Shown piece after piece: positions 12,191-21,463 of a DNA stretch of 64,000 nt (positions are counted from its first letter, which is position 1; every line of letters begins with the position of its first letter). The notes below the pieces were generated by a model that saw nothing but the letters and a program-made list of their open reading frames with translations, had not been told where the DNA came from and ran no database searches. A program made the position numbers and the translations under genes. This DNA is from Branchinecta lynchi. Lineage: Eukaryota > Arthropoda > Branchiopoda > Anostraca > Branchinectidae. Location: contig JAKZAP010000010.1 of NCBI GenBank assembly GCA_023053575.1, positions 13,105,225 through 13,169,224 of the forward strand, in the 5' to 3' direction.

Positions 12191-13190
12191 AGTTGGGGTA
12201 CATAACTAATCGGTATTTTTCCTATTTTTTTCAAGGACATCAGTCCTTGTTTCGGAAATTTTTTATTTCAGAAAACCTCTAGCCTTAAGTTCATATTAAC
12301 TTTCAAATACAAATACTCCAAGTTTATATTGTTGCTACGAATCGTCAACTGTTTTATAGATTAATTGTTAAGCAAAGCTTTGTTTAATAGTGATATACGT
12401 CCATTTTGCAGCGAGCGGCTTGAGCCTCAAGAGGGACCCTTGCCAAGAAGGGCCCTCTAATAAAATTCAGCTGACGTATCTGTTTTGCACCGTCAAATAT
12501 GAAGCTTATTTATCGAAATCTTCTACTGGCTTGTTTCTACTTGAAGGAAAGCAAGTTCGCGTGAGGCTTGTTTTAACGCTGTAATTAGCAAGTAATCTTT
12601 GTCAGCAGTAAATCGTATAAATCGTATAGGGTGCCACGACAGTACATAATCTAGAATAGGGCGAAATCGTCGAGTAGGTGCTATTTTAGAAAGACTATTT
12701 GAGTATAGTTTGAGCTATAACTGAATGTGGATTGGGTGCGCTAGCATACATAAAAACAAATTCCAAGGCCCGAGGCGTGCAGCATCAAGTCTCAGTAAGT
12801 GTGGGTTACAGCCCCCCCCCCCCCCGCAAGGTCTCTAGACAGGCAGAATCCGAACACATTTGCACAATAAAAAAAAAGAACTTTTCCCGCTACGGTCAGA
12901 ACCATCTAGCGCTTGCCAAGAAAAACAAGTAACATTACGGTGCTTCTTCACGAGAACGCCAATAAATAAGAAGACTGTATAATAACACATTTTGAGTAGC
13001 ATCCATTTACCTGTTATTGGATGAAATGGTTATGGATTATTTCGTCTTGTCCGTGATTGTATATTTTCAACTGAATTGTCGATGCCTCTTAGTTGGATAT
13101 TTAAAGGATTCAGTTATATTTCTTATTTTTTACCTGTTGTCTTAAAAGTCGATAATGAAAAAAGTAAAAGGTAAACATTTTTTGTTTCAG
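12191..13190. other. Unassigned stretch before FSTL1 exon 1
   Basis: No gene recognised. A stretch at 12425-12475 (CCCTTGCCAAGAAGGG and AGCTGACGTATC) matches one arm of the foldback repeat at 14654-14823. A C run of 13 lies at 12812-12824. A signal-peptide exon for the FSTL1-like gene could lie anywhere upstream, but I could not identify one. Confidence 0.4.
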
Positions 13191-13227
13191 GATGTCGAGG
13201 AATATGACACCGAAGGTATTGATGAAG
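13191..13227 (+). CDS. FSTL1: FSTL1-like exon 1 (acidic N-terminal segment)
   Basis: This 37-bp candidate exon is bounded by TTTTTTGTTTCAG and GAAG|GTAAAC. It encodes DVEEYDTEGIDE plus the first base of a codon, and joins in phase to the Kazal exon to give ...IDEVVSMCSKIVC. Vertebrate FSTL1 also has a short Glu-rich stretch just before its first follistatin cysteine, which fits. The call rests on splice-site quality, phase and position only; a 12-residue exon is too short to prove by homology. If correct, an upstream exon ending in phase 0 should carry the signal peptide. Confidence 0.55.
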
Positions 13228-13590
13228 GTAAACCACTTTTTTTTTTCACTGTCCTTCTTTTAAACTGTTCGTGCCAAAGGTTGCATTGGAATAGACACTC
13301 GTTTTAAAGTTGTGAAGATGTAAATTTTGTTCTAGTAGGGGTTCGTTGTGCGATAGCTCCTTTGTTGGTTTTCATCTTTGAGTGTGATAGAGGATCCAAC
13401 AAACACAATAACTGTCGTATAAAATCTATGACATAAGTAAATGACTTACTCTCTATTTCTAAGAACCATACTATTGAGACAAGGCAAAGGCAAAAACTGA
13501 GATAGTCAGTGGCCGAAAGACAGATCCATCTTTCCCTGACTCAGATTACAAAGAACTTGACTCCATCTTGGGAGAATCTACAACTGTATA

Positions 13591-13748
13591 CACTGTAAAA
13601 ATTGTTTTTGCAGTATTTGCTACTGGGATTAATCTTGTCTTTATTGAGATAAGATTATCCCTAATTCGGATTAGTTTTATCCGAATAGAGATAAGATTAA
13701 TCCCAGTAGCAAATACTGCATCCTTATTCGGAGAACCTTTTTACAGTA
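13591..13748. mobile_element. TA-target MITE, copy A
   Basis: The termini are CACTGTAAAAA and CTTTTTACAGTA, flanked by TA on both sides (13589-13590, 13749-13750). Inside is a second inverted repeat: CAGTATTTGCTACTGGGATT early and AATCCCAGTAGCAAATACTG late, so most of the element can fold on itself. A TA duplication suggests Tc1/mariner-type mobilisation. A close sister is at 51971-52141. Confidence 0.8.
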
Positions 13749-13750
13749 TA

Positions 13751-14653
13751 ACGGTAGAGTCAATGTGTAATTGCTTTCGGCTAAGTGATCATGTTCAAGC
13801 TGTTGACAGATTTGTATCAACAGTCGTGTAACAATAATGACATTTCTGAACATAAAGATAATGTAATTCACCTGTTATTCCACCATATGGCTAGGCAGAG
13901 AAGGAAATAAATAAACAAGAGTTAAGTGCTTTCAGTAGCGATCCGGCTGTTTCTGACACTGAAACAAATGCATATCAACAAGATAAAAGGTTACTTATCC
14001 TGCTTTTGTCCGTATTCTTGTTCCCGTATCCTGTTTCCGAGGAACGTGCGAAACCAAGCACGGAACGGATCAGGACGTGTCCGCTAGATCGTGGGTCTTA
14101 AGTCTTTTGAAGAAGCGTAAGCAATGAAACTACAGTTAGGTAGTACGCCTTGCGCAAAATGAAAGTCGAGTAGATAACATTGCATTCAGATCTCTTTTGG
14201 AGGTGGCCGCACGTGTAGTTGTTTACTTCCATTCTGGAAACGAAAATAAACTTTTTGCTTAGAGCTTGCTAGGGCTTTAATGCTCTTGCATCCATTTTTC
14301 TACCTGATGAAAAATTTATATCAAAATAGTACTATGAAGTAGTATGAAAAAGTAGCATGTAGTACTAACGATGCTACTACATGCTTCTACTTCAAGGCTA
14401 CCGTGTTACTGCATACTGCTATATGCTACTATTAGCAAGACCGGATACTACTATGGCAGGACAGGATGCTACTGGATACTACTACATAAGATTGGACCAG
14501 TCTGAGGCACATTAAATGATAGTATTCTTTGCAATTATATAGTATTACATGCAACGTTTTCTACTACGCAGGCTAAACAAATTTCATCGGGTAATGTTGT
14601 GATATAAATATTCTTTGAGCCCAAGCTGACTTTGAAATATATATTCAAACAAT
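13751..14653. other. Intron 1 stretch with AGTAG/TACTAC-rich tract
   Basis: No gene is seen. Between about 14330 and 14500 the words GTAGTA, TACTAC, GCTACT and ATACTACT recur in irregular tandem and inverted order, a low-complexity tract that could form hairpins. The rest is unremarkable intronic DNA. Confidence 0.45.
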
Positions 14654-14823
14654 GTTTACAACGGATACGTCAGCTACGATTCTTCATCAGCAATATTTCG
14701 GCCCTTCTTGGTAAGGGTTTGATTGATCTTCTTGGCAAAGATTGACAGCCTGACGAGGACCCTTGCCAAGAAGGGCGAAAATATTGCTGATGAAGAATCG
14801 TAGCTGACGTATCCGTTGTAAAC
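14654..14823. mobile_element. Foldback MITE-like inverted repeat
   Basis: The left arm GTTTACAACGGATACGTCAG continues for about 70 bases through TTCTTCATCAGCAATATTT and CCCTTCTTGGTAAGGG. Its complement occupies the right arm and ends in CTGACGTATCCGTTGTAAAC. Only about 40 bases separate the arms. A partial relative lies at 12425-12475. No clear target duplication is seen. Confidence 0.7.
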
Positions 14824-15331
14824 TTTGGTTGAATAGCTTTAACATACTTAATTCAAAATAAGAATCGGTTATATAACAGAAGAAGTTGTCATTCAATGTG
14901 AATCTGTTTCATGCAAAAATTCGAACTACATATCACCCGGCAGCTGAACACGCCTATAAACTATTCCGTCAGTACTTAAAGCTACATTTCGTGTTCTAGA
15001 TTACCAAGCTATCTGGGGTCTTCCGTACAATGCTCCGGATACCCGTACTATGAGAATGCTGCTGAAAATGCTTGAATTTTGCTGTTATTCTAAATTTCGC
15101 GCATTTCCCGCATTTGCTCATCTCCTGCCTCCCAATACCAACTCTCAGTCACTGTTCATGTTCCCTGCCAGAACGATTTAGATATTTATTTTGTCTCTTA
15201 AAGGACGCGTCGCGCCTATTATGCAATGCAACCTACTTCGTAATTTCATTAATTAATTCTTAACCACAAAGACCCAACTTTCGTATGTTCTAAGCCCACT
15301 AACGATACCTGCTTAGCTTGACTCTTGCACG

Positions 15332-15913
15332 CAGGGGCATCCCGATTCCTTCCTGATCGAGGGGGGGGGGGGGGGTGCAGCTTCTGAATTTTACCGGAAT
15401 TTTTTGAGCTTTTACCGGAATTTTTCGAGGTTTTACTGGAAATTCTCTTAGTGACAATCTCTGCAGAAAGTCTAGAATACTGTCATGTTCTGACTTCGAT
15501 TACGTATTGTAAACAACAGTAACAAAAAAAAAAGGCTCATTAACACTTAAAACAAAACAAAAATCTGACATTCAACACGCCCTACACATTTATTCGTCGC
15601 ATTTTAACCATTTTCCATTTATCCACAACACATCCAATTTCACACTCATCAACTAGATCTGTTTCACATGCTATTAATAGCAGACTTTCAAGACGCTGGA
15701 ACGCAAGGTGGTGTTAACCAGCTTCATCTTGTTAAAAATTCGTTCCCCTTTTGCTGAGGTAACAGGGATTGTCTTAGCCACCTTGAACGCTTTCCATACT
15801 AGTGGTAAGACGTCTTTCAGTTGACGAGAGACCTCGGATATATCTTCAAACTTTTTGTTTGTTTCGAGGCTCTCCCGGCGACTTTCTACACCATGTCGAA
15901 ACAAGGCTAATTC
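15332..15913 (-). mobile_element. hAT element remnant (one end plus transposase C-terminus)
   Basis: CAGGGGCATCCCGATTCC at 15332 has the form of a hAT terminal repeat and is followed by a G run, as at other hAT ends in this window. A minus-strand hAT transposase C-terminal fragment lies just to its right. The other end is missing, because an R-family element abuts at 15914. So this is an autonomous-type hAT copy truncated by or joined to another repeat. Confidence 0.6.
15590..15904 (-). pseudogene. hAT transposase C-terminal dimerisation domain, broken
   Basis: The minus-strand frame contains VLPLVWKAFKVAKTIPVTSA followed by KGERIFNKMKLVNTTLRS. This matches the hAT family C-terminal dimerisation motif (conserved 'IPVTSA-ER-FS-K' followed by 'LRS'). 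A frameshift near 15690 moves the rest to another frame, which continues ESLLLIACETDLVDECEIG and ends at a stop near 15590, the expected length for this domain. The N-terminal DDE domain and zinc finger are absent. Similarity is closest to the hAT transposases related to vertebrate ZMYM/DUF4371-type proteins. It is not functional as it stands. Confidence 0.75.
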
Positions 15914-16440
15914 GTTTTTATGGCACTTGCAGCCTCTGGCTCAAGTGCCATATACCGCCGCAATTCCGTCTGTCGGTCGGTCCGGTTTTTTTGTCACACT
16001 TTTTCAAGTTAGGGTTCTTCCAGATGTGATAGGACGATGAAACTACGCAGGGACCCGACCCAACTAACCTTGAAATAATCAGTTACCCGATCAAAACATC
16101 TGCGGGGGAGTGGAGGGCGTGGAAATCTGGGAAATTTAGGACAGCTGGTCACACTTTTTCGACTTAGGGTACTTCCAGATGTGCTAGGATGATGAAACTT
16201 GGCAGGCATACTAAGGTCCCGACCAAACTAACTTGGAAATAATCAGTTTTCTTATCCGATCATCTGGGGGGGGGGGGTGAAGGCGGGGGAATCTGAAAAA
16301 TCGAGTAGTGTGTAACTTTTGAACTGGTGATCGGACTGGAATGAAACTTGATAACTTAATTAAGGACATATCTTTGAAGTCCTATTTGTAGTCCGGACCG
16401 GATTCGGTAGCTATGGGGGAGTCGGGGGGGGGGGGGCATA
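15914..16440 (-). repeat. R-family copy, minus orientation, truncated
   Basis: It starts with TTTTTATGGCACTTGCAGCC and an imperfect hairpin to CTCAAGTGCC. Then come TCTGTCGGTCGGTCCGG and two units with GATGAAACTTGGCAGGC and G runs (16266-16277, 16427-16436). Similarity ends near 16440. Confidence 0.65.
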
Positions 16441-16611
16441 AACAGCAAATATTGTGAGGTTTGCTTCAACATGTTTTCTCTATGACACCTGAGCCCAAAG
16501 CCCCGGACTTCCAGAAGCGGCTTCATCTTCCGGGTCAAGCGAAAACGGATGTCTAGAATCCGGAAGAAAAATCTGGAAGGTAGAGCCTGGTTTTTACAGA
16601 AATGTTCTTAA

Positions 16612-17424
16612 AGTTTAACTGAAAAACCAATTTTTGTATCATCTAATCTAATACATTGAGTTATTTGGGTTGTGCTAAGATACTTTTTTTTTGTTTCACT
16701 ATGTCCTCTGATTTGACGTTCAGAATAAGCAAAGTGAAACGCAGAGTACTGCGACGCGGAAAATTTGAATCTCAGTACAAACGCAGCTTTCATTGCCTAG
16801 TGATCAGCTCATTGGACAGTGCTCACTGTGTGGATACTTATTTTTCGGAAATTGGTTTTGTTAAGCATACTACACAGGTACAAGCGCATGGAGGTACCAC
16901 AAATCCGACACCAATGCGTCTGGAAAAGTCCACTATACGAAAACCGATTATTAGTGAATAGCGGAGCAACAAAGTAACTCATTTTCATCGGGTCTTCAAG
17001 CCTATTTAAGTGAATAAGTGATGGGTAGCTACACTGTCAGAAGTTTCATAACAGACAACAGAAGGATCAGAAGGATGCGCGGTTTCAACAGACAATGCGT
17101 AACAAACAACACTTCATATGTTATCTGTTGTGTTTGAAAATTTTATGCATAACAGGCCTTACCACCAGGAAGAGCCGAAAAATCGCCAAAAAGCATCTGC
17201 TGAATTTTCAGACATCATGACGACACACAAAAAAGGAAGTAGATGCTTTTTTGGCTCTTCCTGGCAATGCTTGTTATACATAACATATGCATTCCGACAC
17301 AACAGATAACATCCCATGTGTTGTCTGTTACGCACTGTCTGTTGAAACCGCGCATCCTCCTGTTGTCTGTTATGAAACTTCTGACAGTGTAGATTGTCCT
17401 ATCTCAGCCCTTTTCGGTTAAACT
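16612..17424. mobile_element. TTAA-target MITE, copy 2, with nested TA MITE
   Basis: The left terminus AGTTTAACTGAAAAACC is preceded by TTAA (16608-16611). The right terminus CTTTTCGGTTAAACT ends at 17424 and is followed by TCAA, a one-base variant of TTAA. Apart from the nested element at 17032-17389 it aligns with copy 1 (6946-7388) along its length, including the shared phrases AGTGAATAGCGGAGCAAC and TTCATCGGGTCTTCAAGCC. Its right end is only 38 bp from the acceptor site of FSTL1 exon 2. Confidence 0.8.
17032..17389. mobile_element. Foldback TA-target MITE nested in TTAA MITE
   Basis: The termini CACTGTCAGAAGTTTCATAA and its perfect complement extend at least 30 bases, and the arms continue with high similarity for about 140 bases. 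TA flanks both ends (17030-17031, 17390-17391). The first six bases, CACTGT, match the TA MITEs at 13591 and 51971. Comparison with copy 1 of the TTAA MITE shows where the uninterrupted sequence would be. Confidence 0.82.
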
Positions 17425-17462
17425 TCAAACATCATCAGTAATCGTCTTTTCTTTTCCCTTAG

Positions 17463-17642
17463 TCGTCAGTATGTGTTCGAAGATCGTTTGCCGCGCCGGC
17501 CGAGAGTGCAAAACCGACTCGCTAGGTGTCCCTGCTTGCGTCTGTGTGCACGAGTGCTCTGATCGCTTTAATCCCGTTTGTGGTTCTGATGGAAGATCAT
17601 ATGACAATCACTGCCTTCTGCACCGCGAAGCCTGCAACTCAG
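17463..17642 (+). CDS. FSTL1: FSTL1-like exon 2: follistatin/Kazal module
   Basis: The exon is bounded by TTTTCCCTTAG and CTCAG|GTGAGG, entering and leaving in phase 1. It encodes a follistatin-type EGF-like half (CSKIVCRAGRECKTDSLGV, then PACVCVHEC) followed by a Kazal domain with the diagnostic PVCGSDGRSYDNHC and C-LHREAC. The last Kazal cysteine lies in the next exon (GYC). The spacing matches vertebrate FSTL1, whose equivalent reads VCGSNGKTYLNHC. In the family this module mediates binding to TGF-beta superfamily ligands or matrix partners. Assignment to FSTL1, rather than agrin, SPARC or follistatin, rests on the downstream exons. Confidence 0.92.
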
Positions 17643-18189
17643 GTGAGGAACAGTATCAAATAATCAAGGGCCCATGATAAGCTGTTCGTAGTATAGTTAC
17701 TGAAATGGTCTTCCTATTAATAAATCGCCCCTTTACCATTGTTGTATCTGGAACTGTCTTTCACTGCGGGGTGTGGCGCTGGTAGACACCTTTTTGGTGG
17801 ATATAATGAACTGTTCAGTCATTTTGTTTTTCATTGAACGGAGGTCCGAATGATTTCAGCGCAGTCCGACCAATGATATCGACCCGTTTTTCTATGAGAT
17901 GTCTGTGGGTTTGGACGCAGATTGGCTGAAAGCTCGAATCCTCGACTCAGTTGACCTCATACGAGTCGGGTATCTTTAGGAAACCTTGACGTCTCATTAC
18001 TTGATAATCTGCTTGATACAATTTACAAAAGCCTTGACGAGCAAGCAACATGGTTGAATCTGTTATTGTTTGATCCGCATAAGCATTTCACCCAATTAAA
18101 CATAATAAATTATCTGTAGATTTTGTCATAACTCCGATCCTGGTAAAGCTTATAGCTTCATTTTAACAAATCTATCTCAGATTGTAAAA
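17643..18189. other. Intron 2 start, unassigned
   Basis: No gene or repeat recognised. It may include the diverged 5' part of the LINE remnant that becomes recognisable from about 18190. Confidence 0.35.
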
Positions 18190-19040
18190 TATAACGATGT
18201 CTTTTCTGATCCCTTCCAATTGTGTGTGGTGTGCCACAAGGACGTGACGACCTGTCAGCACTTGAATGGTGCCTAATAAACATTGAACGTTCGGTTGCGA
18301 GCATCCTTAATGATAACATAGAGAAGTTACATTGGCAGACATGGTAGTGAAACTCACAATAATCAAGTACGACAACAAAATTCTAAAATCTGCTCCTTCA
18401 TTCAGACCCTGTTCTCCCCTGATTGGCTGCTGCCTACCAAATGCGGAGGAGTCAAGGGATGACGAGTGACAGTATGTAGCTAAGCCCCGCCCTTTGGGAG
18501 GAGCAACGCGATGAAAAAGCGAGCAGAGACTAAAGTAATGGGATTAATCCTAACAGCTGACCTAAGATGGGATATTTTATAACAAGTGACACCATCAATC
18601 ACCCTTTTAAATCTCCTTGTTAAATTTTCTTGCTCTCCAAAAGGTCTTTTCCTCCAGCTTTATTGTGGTTTTGTTCGATCAGTTCCGAATATGCATGTCC
18701 TGTTTGGCATTTTGGGCTTGTCGCTGAATAAAGTTCTCGAATTGAGAATGTCCAAAAAGAGCCATCCGAATTATTGATGGTGAAGGAAAGGTCCAGTACA
18801 CCCATCTCCAGCTTGCTAGTTTGGAGGAAAGGAGAACACTCTTTGCATGGGATTTAGTAGAAGAACCCTTTCAAGCCTCGGACTACGCAAAATCCTCCCC
18901 GAAAAATTCACACCCCTGCGTCTGAGACTAGAACGGGAAAAAGCCACAAAAGTCTTAAAGTTAACACCAATCTAAACATGAAAGGTACAGAAATAGCTTT
19001 GTTCTATCTTTTGTCTAGATATACAGTGAATAAAAAACTT
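18190..19040 (+). pseudogene. CR1/L2-like LINE reverse transcriptase remnant
   Basis: The plus-strand pieces fall in shifting frames. CGVPQG at about 18225 is the RT motif before palm motif C, immediately followed by a deletion. GLILTADLRWD near 18550 is the thumb motif. EYACPVWHFGL and ENVQKRAIRIIDG lie at about 18685-18780, and LQLASLEERRTLFAWDL at about 18810-18860. These are hallmark strings of CR1/L2-type non-LTR retrotransposons. The frame breaks several times, so it is an old, dead copy lying sense to the host gene inside intron 2. The end is not sharply defined. Confidence 0.7.
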
Positions 19041-19164
19041 TACTCTAGACACATTGTTTCTTATGTTTTAGTCCTTTATTCAAATTGTATTTATTACAAA
19101 TTATCGACTATTTTACTTATTATGCTTTTAGCCTTCCGCTCAACTTTCATGGACATAATAGACA

Positions 19165-19745
19165 TGTAGTGTACTTCCGAATGCGCTAGGAGAATGAAAC
19201 TTGGCAGGCGTATTAGGAACTCGGCCCGATTGTTTTCTAAATTGTTACTTCCTGATCCAACAATCCTGAGCGGAGTGGAGGGAGGGGGAATCCTTAACAT
19301 TGAGGCATACTTAACTATCAAATAGGTGATTGGATCGGAATGAAACTTGAGGATTGGCAAGAGCAAGGGTTTTAGATTTTCCAGAAGTCCGGACCAGATC
19401 CGACACCTTTGGTGGAATTTGGAGTGGGATCCTGGAAATGTTGTGATCGCGAGAAAGGGTTCTTCCAGATCTGCTAGGACGATGAAACTTCGAAGACTTG
19501 TCGGAGATCAGATCAGATTGACTTAGAAATTGTCACATTCCGGATCCGACTATCCTGTGGGAGCGGAGCAAGGGGGAATCCAGAAAATTGAGGCATGCAT
19601 AGTTTTTGAACCGTTGATCAGATCTGAATGAAACTTGATAACTGGCAAGGGAACGTGTCTTAGATGTCTATTTCAGCTCCAGACTGGGTTTGATAGCCAC
19701 GGGGGGTGGAGGAGATAGTTTGAAAAACCTCAAGGGTCAATGAAT
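19165..19745 (-). repeat. R-family fragment, minus orientation
   Basis: Two units with GATGAAACTTGGCAGGC / GATGAAACTTCG, GATCGGAATGAAACTTG and GATCCGAC phrases are present, ending at a G run (19699-19704). Neither family terminus is seen. Confidence 0.6.
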
Positions 19746-20559
19746 TCCTAGCATCCTTAAAGTGTGCATTTTCACCACACGCTGTGACACCCAGAGTACG
19801 CCCTACCCCTAGGATACATGATCATTTGTTATCATGTACCCTAGCCGCCTCAAGGGTTTTAATGAATGAACGAATTAACGAAATCTATTTCCCATTTTAA
19901 GACAAAAGTCACAAACGGAATATGAAAGAAAAGAAAGAAAAAAAGACAAGAAGACACAACATGTAACACATATATTTTATACTCTTACTTACACATGGGG
20001 CAACATAGCCCTATACAAAGTATGGCTAGCGTCAAGAGAACGAATAAAACCTGCAATTCGCTCAGATACTTCAATAAACGTCGGTGACATTATACTTTGC
20101 CGACAGTCTAGTCTGTCTAGAGTTACGGGCCCACGGAGGTAGTCCTAGAACATATTTGCAATACCTATAATACAAAAAATTCCTAGCCCCCTTAAAGTTT
20201 AACTGAAAAGCCAGCTTATTTTTACATCTTGGATTTGTAAACACTGAATTATTTTCACTCTGGTAAGGGAATATTCATTTCTTCTCTTGGGTGTAAACCT
20301 TAAGATATTTTGTGACCTGAAACTTCAAAAAAGTTGCCGACAGCAAATCAGCAAACAGTTAAGATGTTACAACATTTTCTGATTCCTTGCAAATGTATGG
20401 GACCTTGCCACTGGCTGTGCAACTATACCGATTGCCGATTGGTAAATCTTCGTCTCTCTTTGTCTCTATCTCTATGAAGATATGTGTTGCGGAAGCTTCA
20501 GGATTTTCATTAATATTTTTCTTTCATTTTGTCTATGGCCTCCACTTCTTCGCATATCA
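19746..20559. other. Intron 2 stretch; start of a TTAA MITE at 20192
   Basis: TTAA then AGTTTAACTGAAAAGCC at 20192-20212 matches the left end of the TTAA MITEs. Similarity fades by about 20270, so it is a truncated copy. Otherwise the sequence is AT-rich and unassigned. Confidence 0.45.
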
Positions 20560-21463
20560 ATTTTTTTTCTTTTTTTTTTAAAGCCTCGTAGTATCTTTTC
20601 TGTTCTCCAGTCCATTATGAATTGGCCAGGTGACTACGCTTCCACTTACCCTCGGTGACGCCAACGGTCTTATCAACTTTTTTTTGTTCTTTTCTTAACT
20701 TAAACACATGACCGGCCTATCTATTTAGCGTCACCTACACTTTCCTCTATCTCTACGTTTATTTTTTAATTTCTTAATTATTTTGTTTCCTTCAATTCTT
20801 TCTAATCTTTACACTTACATCGTATCTTTAATTATAAAATTAAATTAACAAAACTATATTCAATAACAATATTGACTCTTTCCACTATTATTATTCTCAT
20901 CATTCAAACTATTTCTATTAGGTTGAATGACATAAAATAAACATTTTTTTTTTTTTCCTATTACCATTTATCATACATTTTAGAAACACAATATATAAAA
21001 TATATTTTAAATAATATTTAAAATTCTCTGTATGCGGACCATTTTACCATAAAACAATCAAAGAACATCCTACAAAAACTGAACCAATAATTAAATAAAA
21101 TTGCTCATCCCGCTCAAAAGGTGCTCTTCCGTCATAGAGAACCTTTTACACGGTGGCATAAATTATACAACACAAAATCAAATTTTCTTCAAATCTCCTT
21201 CCTTTCATATTTCATGTTAAAAAACAAAAATACCACTAAATTCCAACAAAAAACTAAATAAAAAAACATAAAATAAATTTTCTCCTCTTTACAAATTTTC
21301 TCCTCTTTAAAAATTTTTAGAAGAGAAAATTTATTTCCAAACTTAACACACTCTACTATCACAAATTATTCACATACAAAAATTAAAATGGTCCATAAAA
21401 GATCTATAAACATTAAATTAAATTACAAAAATTAACTATAAAATTAAATAAATTAATATTATC
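20560..21463 (-). repeat. Probable 3' untranslated region of the antisense LINE
   Basis: This is a very AT-rich stretch immediately downstream (on the minus strand) of the LINE coding region. T runs at 20558-20580 and 20943-20957 could be the complement of poly(A) tails. The exact 3' end of the LINE could not be fixed. Confidence 0.4.

Noticed and set aside
16656..16961. 101-codon frame near the Kazal exon
   Set aside because: It is within the TTAA MITE; other MITE copies do not keep the frame.
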